Positions 17,184 to 26,223 are shown, counted from the stretch's first letter. The stretch: DNA of 64,000 nt from Halopelagius inordinatus (GCF_900113245.1 NZ_FOOQ01000008.1:47926-111925); one strand, 5' to 3'. Notes: generated by a model from the letters alone, not told the origin. Numbers and translations are program-made.

Positions 17184-18152
17184 ATGCACAAGTTCGTCTT
17201 CTTCGGCGGCAAGGGCGGCGTCGGCAAGACCACCCTCTCCTCGGCGTACGCGCTGAAATGCGCCCGCGCGGGGTTGGAGACGCTCGTCGTCTCTACGGAC
17301 CCCGCACACAGCACCTCGGACGTGTTCGACCAACAGTTCGACGACGACCCGCAGGCGGTCTCCGGCGAGGCGAACCTCTTCGCGATGGAGGTGGACCCGG
17401 ACACGGAGGTCGAACGGCACCTGATGGAGACGAAACGCGCGATGGGCGACCAGGTGAGTTCCGCGATGGTAAACGAGATAGACCGGCAGATAGAGATGGC
17501 TCACCAGACGCCCGGCGCGTACGAGGCGGCCCTCATGGACCGGTTCATCGAGGTGATGCGCGACTCGGAGTCGTTCGACAGAGTCGTCTTCGACACCTCT
17601 CCCACCGGCGGCACCCTGCGTCTCCTCTCGCTTCCGAACCTCTTGGAGGGGTGGATAGACCGACTCGCGCACAAGCGCGAACGGTCCATCGACCTCTACG
17701 AGAAGGCCGCGGTCGGCAACAACGAACCGCGGCGCGTGATGGACGGCGACCCCATCCTCGCCCGTCTTCGAACCCGAAAAGAGCGGTTCGAGTTCGCGGG
17801 CGAGACGTTGCGCGAACGGGCGGCGTTCTACCTCGTCGTCAATCCGGACGAACTCTCCATCCGCGAGACGCGCCGCGCCGTCGCGGAACTGGACTCCTAC
17901 GGCTTGGACGTGCGCGGACTCGCCGTCAACCGCCTCACGCCGGAACCCGAACCGCACGAGGAGGGCCGCGGGGCGCGCTTTCTCCGCGACAGGGTCGCGA
18001 CGGAACGCGAACGCCTCGCCGAACTGCGGGACGATTTCGACCCGCCTCTCGTCGCCGAGATAGAGACCCGCGTCTCGGAGGTGAAAGGCGACTTCCTCGG
18101 CGACGTCGCGGCGGAACTCGATATCGACGTGACGGTCGAACCGACCGCCTGA
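17184..18152 (+). CDS. ArsA/Get3 family ATPase
   Basis: A single-domain 322-residue ATPase. The deviant Walker A GGKGGVGKTT is at residues ~8-17, the switch DPAHSTSDVFD follows, and FDTSPTGGTLRLL is the switch II region. ArsA proteins energise arsenite efflux, whereas Get3 proteins guide tail-anchored membrane proteins; single-domain archaeal members are closer to Get3. No arsenical-resistance genes (arsB, arsR) lie nearby, which argues against an arsenic role. The zinc-binding CxxC of eukaryotic Get3 is absent. It is the second gene of a tight pair with a 98-residue acidic protein. Confidence 0.88.
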   Translation: MHKFVFFGGKGGVGKTTLSSAYALKCARAGLETLVVSTDPAHSTSDVFDQQFDDDPQAVSGEANLFAMEVDPDTEVERHLMETKRAMGDQVSSAMVNEIDRQIEMAHQTPGAYEAALMDRFIEVMRDSESFDRVVFDTSPTGGTLRLLSLPNLLEGWIDRLAHKRERSIDLYEKAAVGNNEPRRVMDGDPILARLRTRKERFEFAGETLRERAAFYLVVNPDELSIRETRRAVAELDSYGLDVRGLAVNRLTPEPEPHEEGRGARFLRDRVATERERLAELRDDFDPPLVAEIETRVSEVKGDFLGDVAAELDIDVTVEPTA

Positions 18153-18278
18153 CGCGCGTCTCGGCGGCCGGAGCCGTTTCGACTCGGTTCGGCGGTTTCC
18201 GCGGGTCTACGGTACTTTCTTCGACGTATCGTGCAGCAATAATCAATAGGATTAAGTCGGAGTTTTTCATGAACTGCA

Positions 18279-20102
18279 ATGAGGCACGCCACCATGGTAC
18301 AAGTAATCTGGCTCGTTGCGGCGGTGTTCGCGATGTTTACCGTGGGGTATCTCGGCTACTCGAAATACCTCTCACAGTTCGTCGAACTCGACGACAGTCG
18401 CGAAACACCGGCCCACAAATACGAGGACGGACAGGAGTACGTACCGGCCAAGAAGCCGGTCTTACTGGGGCATCACTTTTCGAGCATCGCGGGCGGGGCG
18501 CCCATCGTCGGCCCGATAACGGCCGGCGTCGTTTGGGGGTGGGTGCCCGCACTCGCGTGGATCGCCATCGGTAACCCTCTGATGGGGAGCGTCCACGACT
18601 TCGTGTCGCTTTCGGCCAGCATGCGACACGAAGGGAAATCTGTCGGCTACATCATCGGCGAGTACGTGGGCCAACGGGGCAAGAACATGCTCCTTTGGTT
18701 CGCGTTCATCACCATCATCCTCGTCGTCGCGGTGTTCGCACTCGTCGTCGCCATCGTGTTCAACGCCTATCCGGAGGCGGCGACGGCGAGTCTGATATAC
18801 ATCGGTCTGGCCGTGCTGTTCGGAGCGTATCTCTACCAGTTGAACCTCCCGTTCATCCCGGGAACCGTCGGGTTCGTCGTCGCGATGTTCGTCGGCGTCT
18901 TCGTCGGCGTCCAGTACCCGCTCGCGCTTTTCGAACCGGCTGCTCGCGCTCCCGCGAGTACCATCGTCTTGTTCTCCGGTGACCCCTCGTGGCTCCCGGC
19001 CGCGGGCGCGTTCGGCGCGAACGCCGCCGCGTGGATTCCGATCATCCTCGTGTACGGCGCGCTTGCGAGCGCTCTTCCGGTCTGGGTGCTGCTTCAACCG
19101 CGCGACTACCTCTCGTCGTTCCTGCTTTACACGGGAGTCGGCGGCGCGCTGTTGGCGGTCATCGTCGGTACGGTCCTCGGTGCGAGCCAACCGCTTGTCA
19201 CCAACCTCGAACCGTACTACGGCTTCATCGGACGCGGCGGCCTTCCGCTGTTCCCGATGCTGTTTATCACCATCGCCTGCGGGACCATCAGCGGCTTTCA
19301 CTCGCTGGTCTCCTCGGGGACGACGTCGAAGCAACTGAACAAAGAGTCCGACGCGCGGACCATCGGCTACGGCGGCATGCTCGGTGAGGGTCTGCTCGCC
19401 ACCGTCGCGCTCATCACCGTCGCGCTCGTCTCCCCGGACGTCGGCGGCGGCATCGGACTCGCGCTCCCGACGTTCGCGACGGGCGGCGGCATCCTGCTGA
19501 CGAGTTTCGGCATCCCGACGTCGTTCGGCGGTCCGTTCATGGCGCTCGTGCTCGTGAGCTTCCTGCTCACCTCCACCGACACGGCGGTCCGACTCGGTCG
19601 GTACATGATGGAGGAGATAGTCGGGACGCCCGAGACGTCCGTCCAGTCGTTCGCCTCCGACCGGTACGGGAACGCCTCGGTCCAGTGTCTCGCCGCGTAC
19701 GTGCTCATCGCGAGCGGTTCGTGGACGACGCTGTGGGCGCTTTTCGGCGGCGCGAACCAACTTCTGGCCGCGCTGGCGCTGCTCACGGCGACTGTCTGGC
19801 TCGCGAACTGGAGCGACTCGAAACAGCTCTACAGCACCGGCGGTCCGATGGTCGTCATGGTGACCATCACGGTGCTCGGACTGCTTTGGATCGCGTTCCA
19901 CGACAACCTCTACGCGAAGTTCCTGGACTCTCAGTGGATGGCGAGTGCGGACCTGGTCGCGATGCTGTCCGCGGTGGCACAGATCGTGATCTCGCTCACG
20001 CTCATCTACCTCGCACTCTCGTTGGTGAAACTGGGGTACGAGAACATCCAGAAAGTCCGCGACGAACCCGGTTCCGGCGGGTACACGCCCGGCGACGACT
20101 GA
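18279..20102 (+). CDS. cstA: CstA family carbon-starvation membrane transporter
   Basis: A 607-residue polytopic membrane protein (about 15 helices) with CstA hallmarks: HHFSSIAGGAPIVGP near residue 70, GNPLMGSVHDF, and GFHSLVSSGTTSKQL in the middle. CstA proteins import pyruvate or peptides during carbon limitation. The start is ATG 18279 because an ATTAAG box lies about 25 nt upstream; ATG 18294 (MVQVIWL) would shorten it by five residues. It is monocistronic. The bacterial partner protein is not encoded beside it. Confidence 0.93.
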   Translation: MRHATMVQVIWLVAAVFAMFTVGYLGYSKYLSQFVELDDSRETPAHKYEDGQEYVPAKKPVLLGHHFSSIAGGAPIVGPITAGVVWGWVPALAWIAIGNPLMGSVHDFVSLSASMRHEGKSVGYIIGEYVGQRGKNMLLWFAFITIILVVAVFALVVAIVFNAYPEAATASLIYIGLAVLFGAYLYQLNLPFIPGTVGFVVAMFVGVFVGVQYPLALFEPAARAPASTIVLFSGDPSWLPAAGAFGANAAAWIPIILVYGALASALPVWVLLQPRDYLSSFLLYTGVGGALLAVIVGTVLGASQPLVTNLEPYYGFIGRGGLPLFPMLFITIACGTISGFHSLVSSGTTSKQLNKESDARTIGYGGMLGEGLLATVALITVALVSPDVGGGIGLALPTFATGGGILLTSFGIPTSFGGPFMALVLVSFLLTSTDTAVRLGRYMMEEIVGTPETSVQSFASDRYGNASVQCLAAYVLIASGSWTTLWALFGGANQLLAALALLTATVWLANWSDSKQLYSTGGPMVVMVTITVLGLLWIAFHDNLYAKFLDSQWMASADLVAMLSAVAQIVISLTLIYLALSLVKLGYENIQKVRDEPGSGGYTPGDD

Positions 20103-20206
20103 CCCGGAACCGAACTGACGAGCCGCGATAGTTCTCCGTTTTTTCTCGCGCTGCCAGCGACGGCGTCGGCGTCGGCGGGTGCGGGGTCGGTCTCCCGAGA
20201 GCGCTC

Positions 20207-20857
20207 TCAGCCGCGCAGTCGGTCCAAGAGGCGACCGAGGAGTCCCCGGTCGTCGAACGCCTGCACGTCGTCCCAGAGAGCGAACGCCCGCGCGGTGTCG
20301 GCGTTCTCGCTCGCGACCACCTCGCGCGTCTCGGGGGCGACGGCGACGAGGTTTATCTCGTAGTGGCCGTAGTAGCCGAACTTCAGGAGCGTGCGGTCCG
20401 AAAAGGAGTCGACGAACGCCCGAACGTCGTCGCTCAGGTCGGAGACGACGGCCACGAAGGTGAACTCCGTCCCGTAGTGTTCCTCGTCTGCGACCACCCA
20501 CTCGGGGTCGTCGGCCAGTTCGTGCGCGAGTTCGACGAGGCGTTCGAGTTCGGCGACGGTCACGCGGGAGTCTCGCCGCACGAAGAGGTACTCTCGGCTC
20601 TCGTGGTTCGCGTAGTCGAGGGCGGGATGGAAGAACTGCTTTCGGTTCAGTATGCGCATCGTCCCGACCATCTCGAACCGTTCGCCGCGGATTCGGCGCG
20701 CCCGTTCGAGGTCGTAGTTGAACATCAACCGGTCGCTCACCCGGTCTAAGTACTCGTCGTCCCAGTCGGGCACGTCCGGGAGTTCGACGCCCGCCTCCGC
20801 GGCGACTGCCTCGGGGTCGAACTCCTCGCGGCCGTCTCCGCCCTCGGTTTCGCTCAT
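20207..20857 (-). CDS. Conserved haloarchaeal protein, function unknown
   Basis: 216 acidic, soluble residues. The N-terminal third is disordered and acidic; the rest contains FEMVGTMRILNRKQFFHPALDY and ends in a basic GRLLDRLRG tail. The mixed alpha/beta character and lack of cofactor motifs give no function. Its ATG overlaps the TGA of the upstream cupin gene by 4 bp, so they form a two-gene operon. Confidence 0.75.
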   Translation of the reverse strand: MSETEGGDGREEFDPEAVAAEAGVELPDVPDWDDEYLDRVSDRLMFNYDLERARRIRGERFEMVGTMRILNRKQFFHPALDYANHESREYLFVRRDSRVTVAELERLVELAHELADDPEWVVADEEHYGTEFTFVAVVSDLSDDVRAFVDSFSDRTLLKFGYYGHYEINLVAVAPETREVVASENADTARAFALWDDVQAFDDRGLLGRLLDRLRG

Positions 20858-21234
20858 CGGCCGTCGGGGTCGTACGCTTCCACGTCGCCGCTCACGTTCG
20901 GTGCGCCGACGGCCAGAACCACTACCTCCGCGTCTGCCTCTGGGGGGTTGTACGCTCGCTGCGGACTCTCGGGTTCGACGGCGAAAAGAGAGTCAGCGGC
21001 GACTTCGTACGTTCTCTCGGGCGTCTCGACGAACAGCGTCCCCGAGAGGACGTAGAACGCCTCCTCTTGCGTCTCGTGGTAGTGGTACGCGAGCGGAATC
21101 TCCTCGCCCGGTTCGGCCCGAAAGCGATTGACCGCCATCTTCGAGAGGCCCGCAGGCTCCGTCAGACGGCGCATCTCGCACGGCCTGTCCTCCGCCGTCT
21201 CGACGTCGTCACAATCGACCACGGTGTAGCCCAT
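20854..21234 (-). CDS. Cupin-domain protein
   Basis: 126 residues forming one beta-barrel. The metal-binding cupin motif is clear as YHYHETQEEAFYVLSG, with the two histidines and glutamate that hold a divalent metal. A second motif near the C-terminus (SPQRAYNPP) is weaker. Small cupins serve as isomerases, dioxygenases or sensors, so the reaction is not predictable. I start at ATG 21234 (MGYTVVD); a nine-residue upstream extension is possible. It is the first gene of a pair with the unknown 216-residue protein. Confidence 0.85.
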   Translation of the reverse strand: MGYTVVDCDDVETAEDRPCEMRRLTEPAGLSKMAVNRFRAEPGEEIPLAYHYHETQEEAFYVLSGTLFVETPERTYEVAADSLFAVEPESPQRAYNPPEADAEVVVLAVGAPNVSGDVEAYDPDGR

Positions 21235-21333
21235 GACAGTCTCCACCTCACAAGGGTACAAAAGCCCCTCGGGGACGCGCCGAACGCAAAAATTTAATCG
21301 TGAGGGATGCGTACATCACGCGAATCGTTCACT

Positions 21334-21561
21334 ATGTCCGAAAAGAGAACCGAGTCCTGCGGTCGATGCGCGATGTCCACCGTCGTCGACGCCACCGCCT
21401 CGGACGAGGGGTCCGACTCTGGCGCGCGCGACCCGATGGCGGGCGGTCGAATCGAACTCGCCGAGTCGGAACTGCGCGCGGCGTCGCCCGCGGCGTGGTT
21501 CTCGGGCGTCGTCTCCCGCATCGACGACGCGGCGACGGCCTTCATCCACGGCGACCGGTGA
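21334..21561 (+). CDS. Small haloarchaeal protein with a CxxC pair
   Basis: 75 residues starting MSEKRTES, with CGRC near residue 9 and a helical C-terminal half ending AATAFIHGDR. The start ATG 21334 lies about 38 nt after an AAATTTAA box; a longer in-frame start at 21307 lies only about 10 nt after that box and is less likely. I recognise no family. Confidence 0.6.
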   Translation: MSEKRTESCGRCAMSTVVDATASDEGSDSGARDPMAGGRIELAESELRAASPAAWFSGVVSRIDDAATAFIHGDR

Positions 21562-21651
21562 GGCGCACGGAGGAACCGCACGATTTCGAGCGACTGACCC
21601 GACACGCGAATAGACTTTTATAGCCGCCCACTCCTACCCTCGCCCAAGCCG

Positions 21652-22341
21652 ATGGAAGAGAGCGTTTCGGGTTTCAAAATACGCGGTTCGTGGGGCGACG
21701 TCGTAGAGCACGGCGAACGCATCACACGGGCCCTACGAGACGCCGGGGTGGATAGAGAGGCGATAGAACGGTGGAACGAGTGGCGGCCGAAGTCGCACGA
21801 ACGTCTCGGCGAGGACGTGAGCCAAAAGACGGCAGAGCAAGCGAGCGTCGGCGAAGGCGAGGGGGAGAAAGCCGGTAAACAGCCGAACGAGGACCTACAG
21901 ACCGCCGGAGAGAAACTGTCGGAGTCGTACCAGAAAGTAGAGGAGGGCGACAACGACGGCGCCGTCGAACGGTGGAGCGAGTCCATCGGGTACGTCGCGC
22001 GCGCGGCGGACTCCGCGAGTCGGAAGGCCCTCCGGAAAGTCGAAGACACCGTCTACCAGAAGGTGATGACGCAACTCGCGCCGTACTACTTCGACAGCGA
22101 ACTCGTCAGCGCCAACATCCAGAAGACGACGCGCGGCGAGACGGCCGAACCGCGCTTCATCTTCGAGGTGAACGTCAACGACGACGAGTTGAAAGGAGAG
22201 GTGAGCCGTCGCCTCGGCGAGTACGACGACTTGGTGGACCGCTGGCACGTCGACACCGAAAAGGAGACGGCGACGGCGGAAGCCGCGGAGGGCGTCGAAC
22301 CGCCTCGGTCCGAAGAGGAGTCGAAGTTCAGCACGAACTGA
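21652..22341 (+). CDS. Conserved haloarchaeal protein (DUF5828-like), function unknown
   Basis: 229 very acidic residues. A conserved N-terminal part (SGFKIRGSWGDVVEHGERITRAL) is followed by a Glu/Gly-rich linker (residues ~65-100) and a conserved C-terminal alpha/beta part with QLAPYYFDSELVSANI. I believe this is the DUF5828 family, seen only in haloarchaea, but that name is from memory. No export signal or catalytic motif is visible. It is monocistronic. Confidence 0.75.
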   Translation: MEESVSGFKIRGSWGDVVEHGERITRALRDAGVDREAIERWNEWRPKSHERLGEDVSQKTAEQASVGEGEGEKAGKQPNEDLQTAGEKLSESYQKVEEGDNDGAVERWSESIGYVARAADSASRKALRKVEDTVYQKVMTQLAPYYFDSELVSANIQKTTRGETAEPRFIFEVNVNDDELKGEVSRRLGEYDDLVDRWHVDTEKETATAEAAEGVEPPRSEEESKFSTN

Positions 22342-22467
22342 GCCGAGTTTATCGGCGGCTACTCGTGGTGGATTTCGGTCGAACGACGAACCGCGCCGGT
22401 TCGTCTGAGCGCAGGGAGCGTCGGTGAAACGGACAACAGTAATATCTCCGGCGGCCGACGGGACGGT

Positions 22468-22713
22468 ATGGCCGAACCACTCCGCGTCGAAGCCGGCGAG
22501 TTGTCCGCAGAGGAGATACTCGACGCCCTCCTCGACGGACGTCGCGTCCTCGTCGAAGCGGAGATGATGGGCGGAACGCATCGGGTATCGCTCAGACACG
22601 ACGGAACCACCTTCTACTGCGACACGCCGACGACGCTCCACAAACACACCGAGAGAGAGGAGATGCTCGCTTGCATCCGCAAGATGGGGTACGCAAAGCC
22701 AGAGCCAGAGTGA
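22468..22713 (+). CDS. Small conserved haloarchaeal protein
   Basis: 81 residues with a helix-strand pattern; GRRVLVEAEMMGGTHRVSLR and FYCDTPTTLHKH are distinctive. Single Cys residues do not form a metal site. No known function and no operon partner. Start ATG 22468 is the only reasonable Met. Confidence 0.65.
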   Translation: MAEPLRVEAGELSAEEILDALLDGRRVLVEAEMMGGTHRVSLRHDGTTFYCDTPTTLHKHTEREEMLACIRKMGYAKPEPE

Positions 22714-22890
22714 CGTCCCGGCGGCGGTATCCGCGGGACGCGAAGTCGGTACCGTGAGGATTCGCAAGATGGCGGGGCGACACGGAGCGTCCCCGAAACG
22801 CTGTCACCCGATTACTCACACGAGGGCGAATCTAGAAAATAGAGGGATGTTATGCCCCGAAGGGGTGTACTGACACCGAGTTGAACATGC

Positions 22891-23208
22891 ATGCTCGACG
22901 AGTATCTACGAATATTGGCAGACGCTCACCGACGGACGATTTTGACCTCCCTGCTGGAAGACAACTCACACTCCGTCTCTCCCGACGGGGCTGACAGCGG
23001 GGGCGAACTCGAAGACGGAGAGAGCCGAGAGCAGGCGCGAATCGAACTCAGACACGTTCACCTTCCGAAGTTAGAGGAGTCCGGATTAATCGAGTGGAAC
23101 CGAGAGTCCGGCGCCGTGGCGAGAGGACCGGAGTTCGAGGAGATAGAGCCGTTACTGGAACTTCTGGCCAACGGTTACGATCAGTTCTTACAGTCTCGAC
23201 TGAACTAG
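22891..23208 (+). CDS. Winged-helix regulator (ArsR/DUF7344-like)
   Basis: 105 residues. The N-terminal part, LRILADAHRRTILTSLLE, is the first helices of an ArsR-like fold; HLPKLEESGLIEWNRESGAV is the recognition-helix and wing region. An acidic insertion (residues ~27-48) widens the loop between them. This type is abundant in haloarchaea, usually as stand-alone regulators with unknown ligands. It precedes a TrmB-type gene by 294 bp. An out-of-frame ATG four bases upstream is less likely to be used. Confidence 0.8.
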   Translation: MLDEYLRILADAHRRTILTSLLEDNSHSVSPDGADSGGELEDGESREQARIELRHVHLPKLEESGLIEWNRESGAVARGPEFEEIEPLLELLANGYDQFLQSRLN

Positions 23209-23223
23209 AGTCGCCCCGCGGAA

Positions 23224-23243
23224 ACTGCCACTGCTGTGGCAGT
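23224..23243. terminator. Stem-loop after the winged-helix gene
   Basis: Perfect 8-bp inverted repeat ACTGCCAC / GTGGCAGT around a TGCT loop, 15 bp after the stop codon. No T-tract follows, and archaeal termination relies mainly on T-rich stretches, so it may be an RNA-stability hairpin or an operator instead of a terminator. Confidence 0.4.
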
Positions 23244-23261
23244 CGGGCGCAGAATACCGAC

Positions 23262-23504
23262 TGGTTGGGACCCATCCGTACTCTGCGCCCACCGGGATTT
23301 CGAGTCGGCTTGGTATAACCTTACTGTGATTATCTGGGTGAACGATAAACATCCGCTCTCGTGCGACAGTATCGGGCGCTCGCCGGAACGTGAGCATTCG
23401 CGTCGTCGTCTCGGCGGCGCGTCAGAACGAGAGGTAGTCACTTATCAGTCGTGGCGTGGTACTAGAGACAGGCCGGGGGCGCCGGTCGAATGGTTGGGAC
23501 CCAT
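23262..23504. repeat. Two copies of a 14-bp repeat in the trmB-type promoter region
   Basis: TGGTTGGGACCCAT occurs at 23262-23275 and again at 23491-23504, where it overlaps the start codon of the TrmB-type gene. The core TGGGACCCA is close to palindromic, a shape suited to a dimeric repressor. Between the copies is a GTATAACC TATA-like element at about 23314. Otherwise the 23209-23502 interval contains no gene. Autoregulation by the TrmB-type protein is an inference. Confidence 0.5.
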
Positions 23505-24336
23505 GAATGAATTATCTAGCTACCAAGAGGCGGTCGAACTGCTCCAGAAACTGGGCCTCAAAGAGTACGAGGCAAAGTGCTTCGTGGCGTTGTCGCGACT
23601 CCCGAAAGCGACGGCCAAAGAGATAAGCGAGACGTCGGACGTGCCGCGAACCCGCGTCTACGACGCGATTCGGGTGTTAGAGACGAAGGGTCTCGCGGAG
23701 GTCCAACACAGCAACCCCCAGCAGTTCCGGGCCGTCCCGATAGCGGAGGCGGCGAAGACGCTCCGGTCGGAGTACGAATCCCGGACGGAGTCTCTCGTCG
23801 ACGCACTCGAATCGATGGGTACCGAGTCGCTCGACGCCGACCGAGAGATGACACACGAGGTGTGGGCGCTCTCGGGCCCGCCGGCCATCGAGAACCGCCT
23901 CCTGAAACTCGTCGACACCGCAGACCAGGAGGTTGTCCTCATCCTCGGACGCGAAAGCGCCGCCACGACGGAGTTGTTCGAACACGTACGGGCGGCCCGA
24001 GAGTCCGGCGTGGACGTTCTCGTCGGGACGGCCACCCCGGCGCTTCACGACATGATAACCGAGGCGCTTCCGGATATCGAGGTGTTCGTCTCCGAGTTGG
24101 CGTGGTTGCGGAGTTCGCCGACCGACCCCACGGACGATACGACCATCAGCCGACTCCTGTTGGTCGACCGGAACACGATTCTGGTCAGTTCCGTCCAAGA
24201 GGACGACTTGGGGGCGGTCGAATACGAGAAAGCGGTGTTCGGCCGGGGGTTCGACAACGGCATGGTGGTCATCGCTCGTCGACTGATGGCGGCGGGACTG
24301 AAGCCGGGAGACGACCCCAAACCGCACGACGGGTGA
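23503..24336 (+). CDS. TrmB family transcriptional regulator
   Basis: 277 residues. The N-terminal winged helix (residues ~5-75) reads LGLKEYEAKCFVALSRL and DVPRTRVYDAIRVLETKGL, the TrmB signature. A coiled-coil linker is followed by a C-terminal effector domain (residues ~115-265) like the PLD-like half of shorter haloarchaeal TrmB proteins, without the sugar-binding barrel of the Thermococcus TrmB. The start ATG 23503 sits inside the second copy of the promoter repeat. Targets and ligand are unknown; no sugar-metabolism gene is adjacent. Confidence 0.88.
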   Translation: MNELSSYQEAVELLQKLGLKEYEAKCFVALSRLPKATAKEISETSDVPRTRVYDAIRVLETKGLAEVQHSNPQQFRAVPIAEAAKTLRSEYESRTESLVDALESMGTESLDADREMTHEVWALSGPPAIENRLLKLVDTADQEVVLILGRESAATTELFEHVRAARESGVDVLVGTATPALHDMITEALPDIEVFVSELAWLRSSPTDPTDDTTISRLLLVDRNTILVSSVQEDDLGAVEYEKAVFGRGFDNGMVVIARRLMAAGLKPGDDPKPHDG

Positions 24337-24418
24337 CGACCGCTGAACCGACGCCGAACGGCCGTCCGCTCTGCCGAGGACACGTGACTTTAATCGGGGG
24401 CGGGGCCAACGGCGGTAT

Positions 24419-24793
24419 ATGAGCGACGCGCCAGATATGGGGGACCTCGTCGAAACCGAGAACCCGAGTTTTCAGCACGTTCTCGCGTGCGTCTTCGGTA
24501 TCCAAGCCCACGAGAGCAGGACGTACCTCACGCTTCTCGAGAGTCCCGGCAGCACGGTGGCGGAACTCGCGGACGAACTCGACAGAGACCGGAGCAACGT
24601 GAACCGGTCGCTCACGACGCTGATGGAGAAGGGCCTCGCCGACCGCGAACGGCGACTGCTCGACCCCGGCGGGTACGTCTACCAGTACACCGCGACGGAC
24701 CTCCCCGAGGCGAAGCAGTTGCTCCACGAGGCACTCGACGAGTGGGTCGAACAGGTCCACGCGAGCATCGACGCCTACGGCGCGGAGGAGTGA
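24419..24793 (+). CDS. TrmB-like single-domain winged-helix regulator
   Basis: 124 residues that are essentially one DNA-binding domain: VFGIQAHESRTYLTLLE, then SPGSTVAELADELDRDRSNV and RSLTTLMEKGLADRERR. A short C-terminal helix pair probably dimerises it. It follows the TrmB-type gene in the same direction by 82 bp. It has no effector domain, so any signal must act through dimer state or another protein. Confidence 0.82.
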   Translation: MSDAPDMGDLVETENPSFQHVLACVFGIQAHESRTYLTLLESPGSTVAELADELDRDRSNVNRSLTTLMEKGLADRERRLLDPGGYVYQYTATDLPEAKQLLHEALDEWVEQVHASIDAYGAEE

Positions 24794-24836
24794 CCGCGGC
24801 GGGTCCGACGCTTTCGCCCGCCGCCCGGAGTCGTTC

Positions 24837-25445
24837 TCACTTCGGATCGACGCTCGACCGTCCGCCGGTCGCCGCCGAGAGCGAACGGAGGCCGACGAAC
24901 CGCGGGACGCGGTCGGCGTAGCGGTCGTACGCCTCGCCGTACTGGTCGCGAAGCCACGGTTCCTCCGCGAACGGCAGCGCCACCCACCACGCGAGGTATA
25001 TCGCGCACAACCCGGCCGCCAGCGCCGACCCCGCAAGCACCGCGAAGCCGACCGTCGCGACGACGTAACAGACGTACTGCGGGTTCCGAGAGTACCGGTA
25101 CCAGCCGTCGGTCCGGAGTTCGCCGGTCAGCCCTTTCGTCTCCTCGACGCCCAAGTCCAACCCGGCGACGAGTGCGGCCCCGTACCACACCGCAAAGAGG
25201 ACGCCGCCGACGGCGAGCGCCGCCGGTTGCGGCAGACCCAACGCGTTCCAATCGAGGTACGCGACGCCGACCAAGGCGACGTTGACGACCTGTGAGAGCG
25301 TCCAGTGGGCGTAGTAGTTCCACGTTCTCTCTCCGGGGGGCCAGTACTCCGCCCACCCGAGGGCGCTCGCGACGATGCCGACCAGATTTCCGAGTCCGGC
25401 GACCGTTCCGACCGCGAACAGAGCCGTCGTGGCTGTCCACTCCAT
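24837..25445 (-). CDS. Isoprenylcysteine carboxyl methyltransferase-like membrane protein
   Basis: 202 residues with about five helices. The C-terminal part has the ICMT/PEMT pattern: RYSRNPQYVCYVV, then EPWLRDQYGEAYDRYADRVPRF, which binds S-adenosylmethionine. In archaea these proteins are taken to methylate small membrane-associated substrates, but the true substrate is unknown. I start at ATG 25445 (MEWTATTAL), which begins the first helix; a longer reading lacks homologous character. It is convergent with the regulator upstream and divergent from the HTH-10 gene. Confidence 0.8.
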   Translation of the reverse strand: MEWTATTALFAVGTVAGLGNLVGIVASALGWAEYWPPGERTWNYYAHWTLSQVVNVALVGVAYLDWNALGLPQPAALAVGGVLFAVWYGAALVAGLDLGVEETKGLTGELRTDGWYRYSRNPQYVCYVVATVGFAVLAGSALAAGLCAIYLAWWVALPFAEEPWLRDQYGEAYDRYADRVPRFVGLRSLSAATGGRSSVDPK

Positions 25446-25536
25446 ACGCCTCGGTAGCCGCCGTCGCCGCGTGGAGTTTTCCGCGGCCCTACTAGCGCGT
25501 TTAAGTTTCAAGTTCGCGCCGCCGAAAGCGGAGGGC

Positions 25537-26223
25537 GTGAAGTACCTCGACGTGCGCCTCTCGCAACCGCGGTGGATGCTGCACCCGATGCAGGAGTTCA
25601 TCCGCGACGACGACGCCGTGCGGTACGAGGAACTGCAGGCGTGGAGCGGAGTCGCGAGCGAGAGAGCGGTCGAACACGAACTGTTCTACGTCGAGGCCGA
25701 CCGCGAACGGTACGAGGCGGCGCTCTCTGCGGTCGATTCCGTCCGGTGGTACGACCTCACGCCGATAGACGAGACGTCGTTCTACGTCTACGTCAGCCAA
25801 GAGACGCGCCCCGAGGACGTGGCGTGGCGCGAGGCGTTCGCCGACCTGAACCTCGTCCTCGCGCCGCCCGTCGTCTACGACGCCGACGCCGCGTTCCACA
25901 TGACGCTCGTCGGCCCCGGCGAGGACCTGCAGGCGATGCTCCGCGGCCTCCCCGAGGAGATAGACGTGACCGTAAAGACCGTCGGCGAGTACGACAGGCG
26001 ACACGCGCCCGTCGCCGGAGAACTCACGACTCGGCAGCTAGAAGCCGTCGAAACCGCCGTCGAACTCGGGTTCTACGAGGTTCCGCGGGAGGCGGGCGTC
26101 GCGGCGGTGGCCGACGCACTCGACTGCGCGCCGAGCACGGCCTCTGACCTGCTCCGACGGGCGGAGTCGCGGATGATGCGCCGACTGGTCGAACGCCACG
26201 GCCGTCGGCGGAGAGACGGCTGA
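25537..26223 (+). CDS. Bacterio-opsin activator-type (HTH-10) regulator
   Basis: 228 residues from GTG 25537 (reads MKYLDVRLSQ). The C-terminal HTH-10 domain is classic: ELTTRQLEAVETAVELGFYEVPR, then VADALDCAPSTASDLLRRAE. The N-terminal ~150 residues match the effector-like domain of haloarchaeal Bat-type proteins, without PAS or GAF domains. A TTTAAG box about 33 nt before the GTG supports a leaderless start here. Targets are unknown; the genes on both sides are enzymes. Confidence 0.87.
   Translation: MKYLDVRLSQPRWMLHPMQEFIRDDDAVRYEELQAWSGVASERAVEHELFYVEADRERYEAALSAVDSVRWYDLTPIDETSFYVYVSQETRPEDVAWREAFADLNLVLAPPVVYDADAAFHMTLVGPGEDLQAMLRGLPEEIDVTVKTVGEYDRRHAPVAGELTTRQLEAVETAVELGFYEVPREAGVAAVADALDCAPSTASDLLRRAESRMMRRLVERHGRRRRDG

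Noticed and set aside
22763..22780. CGCAAGATGG shared with the end of the 81-residue protein gene
   Set aside because: Only ten bases, no symmetry and no functional position; probably chance or a short local duplication.
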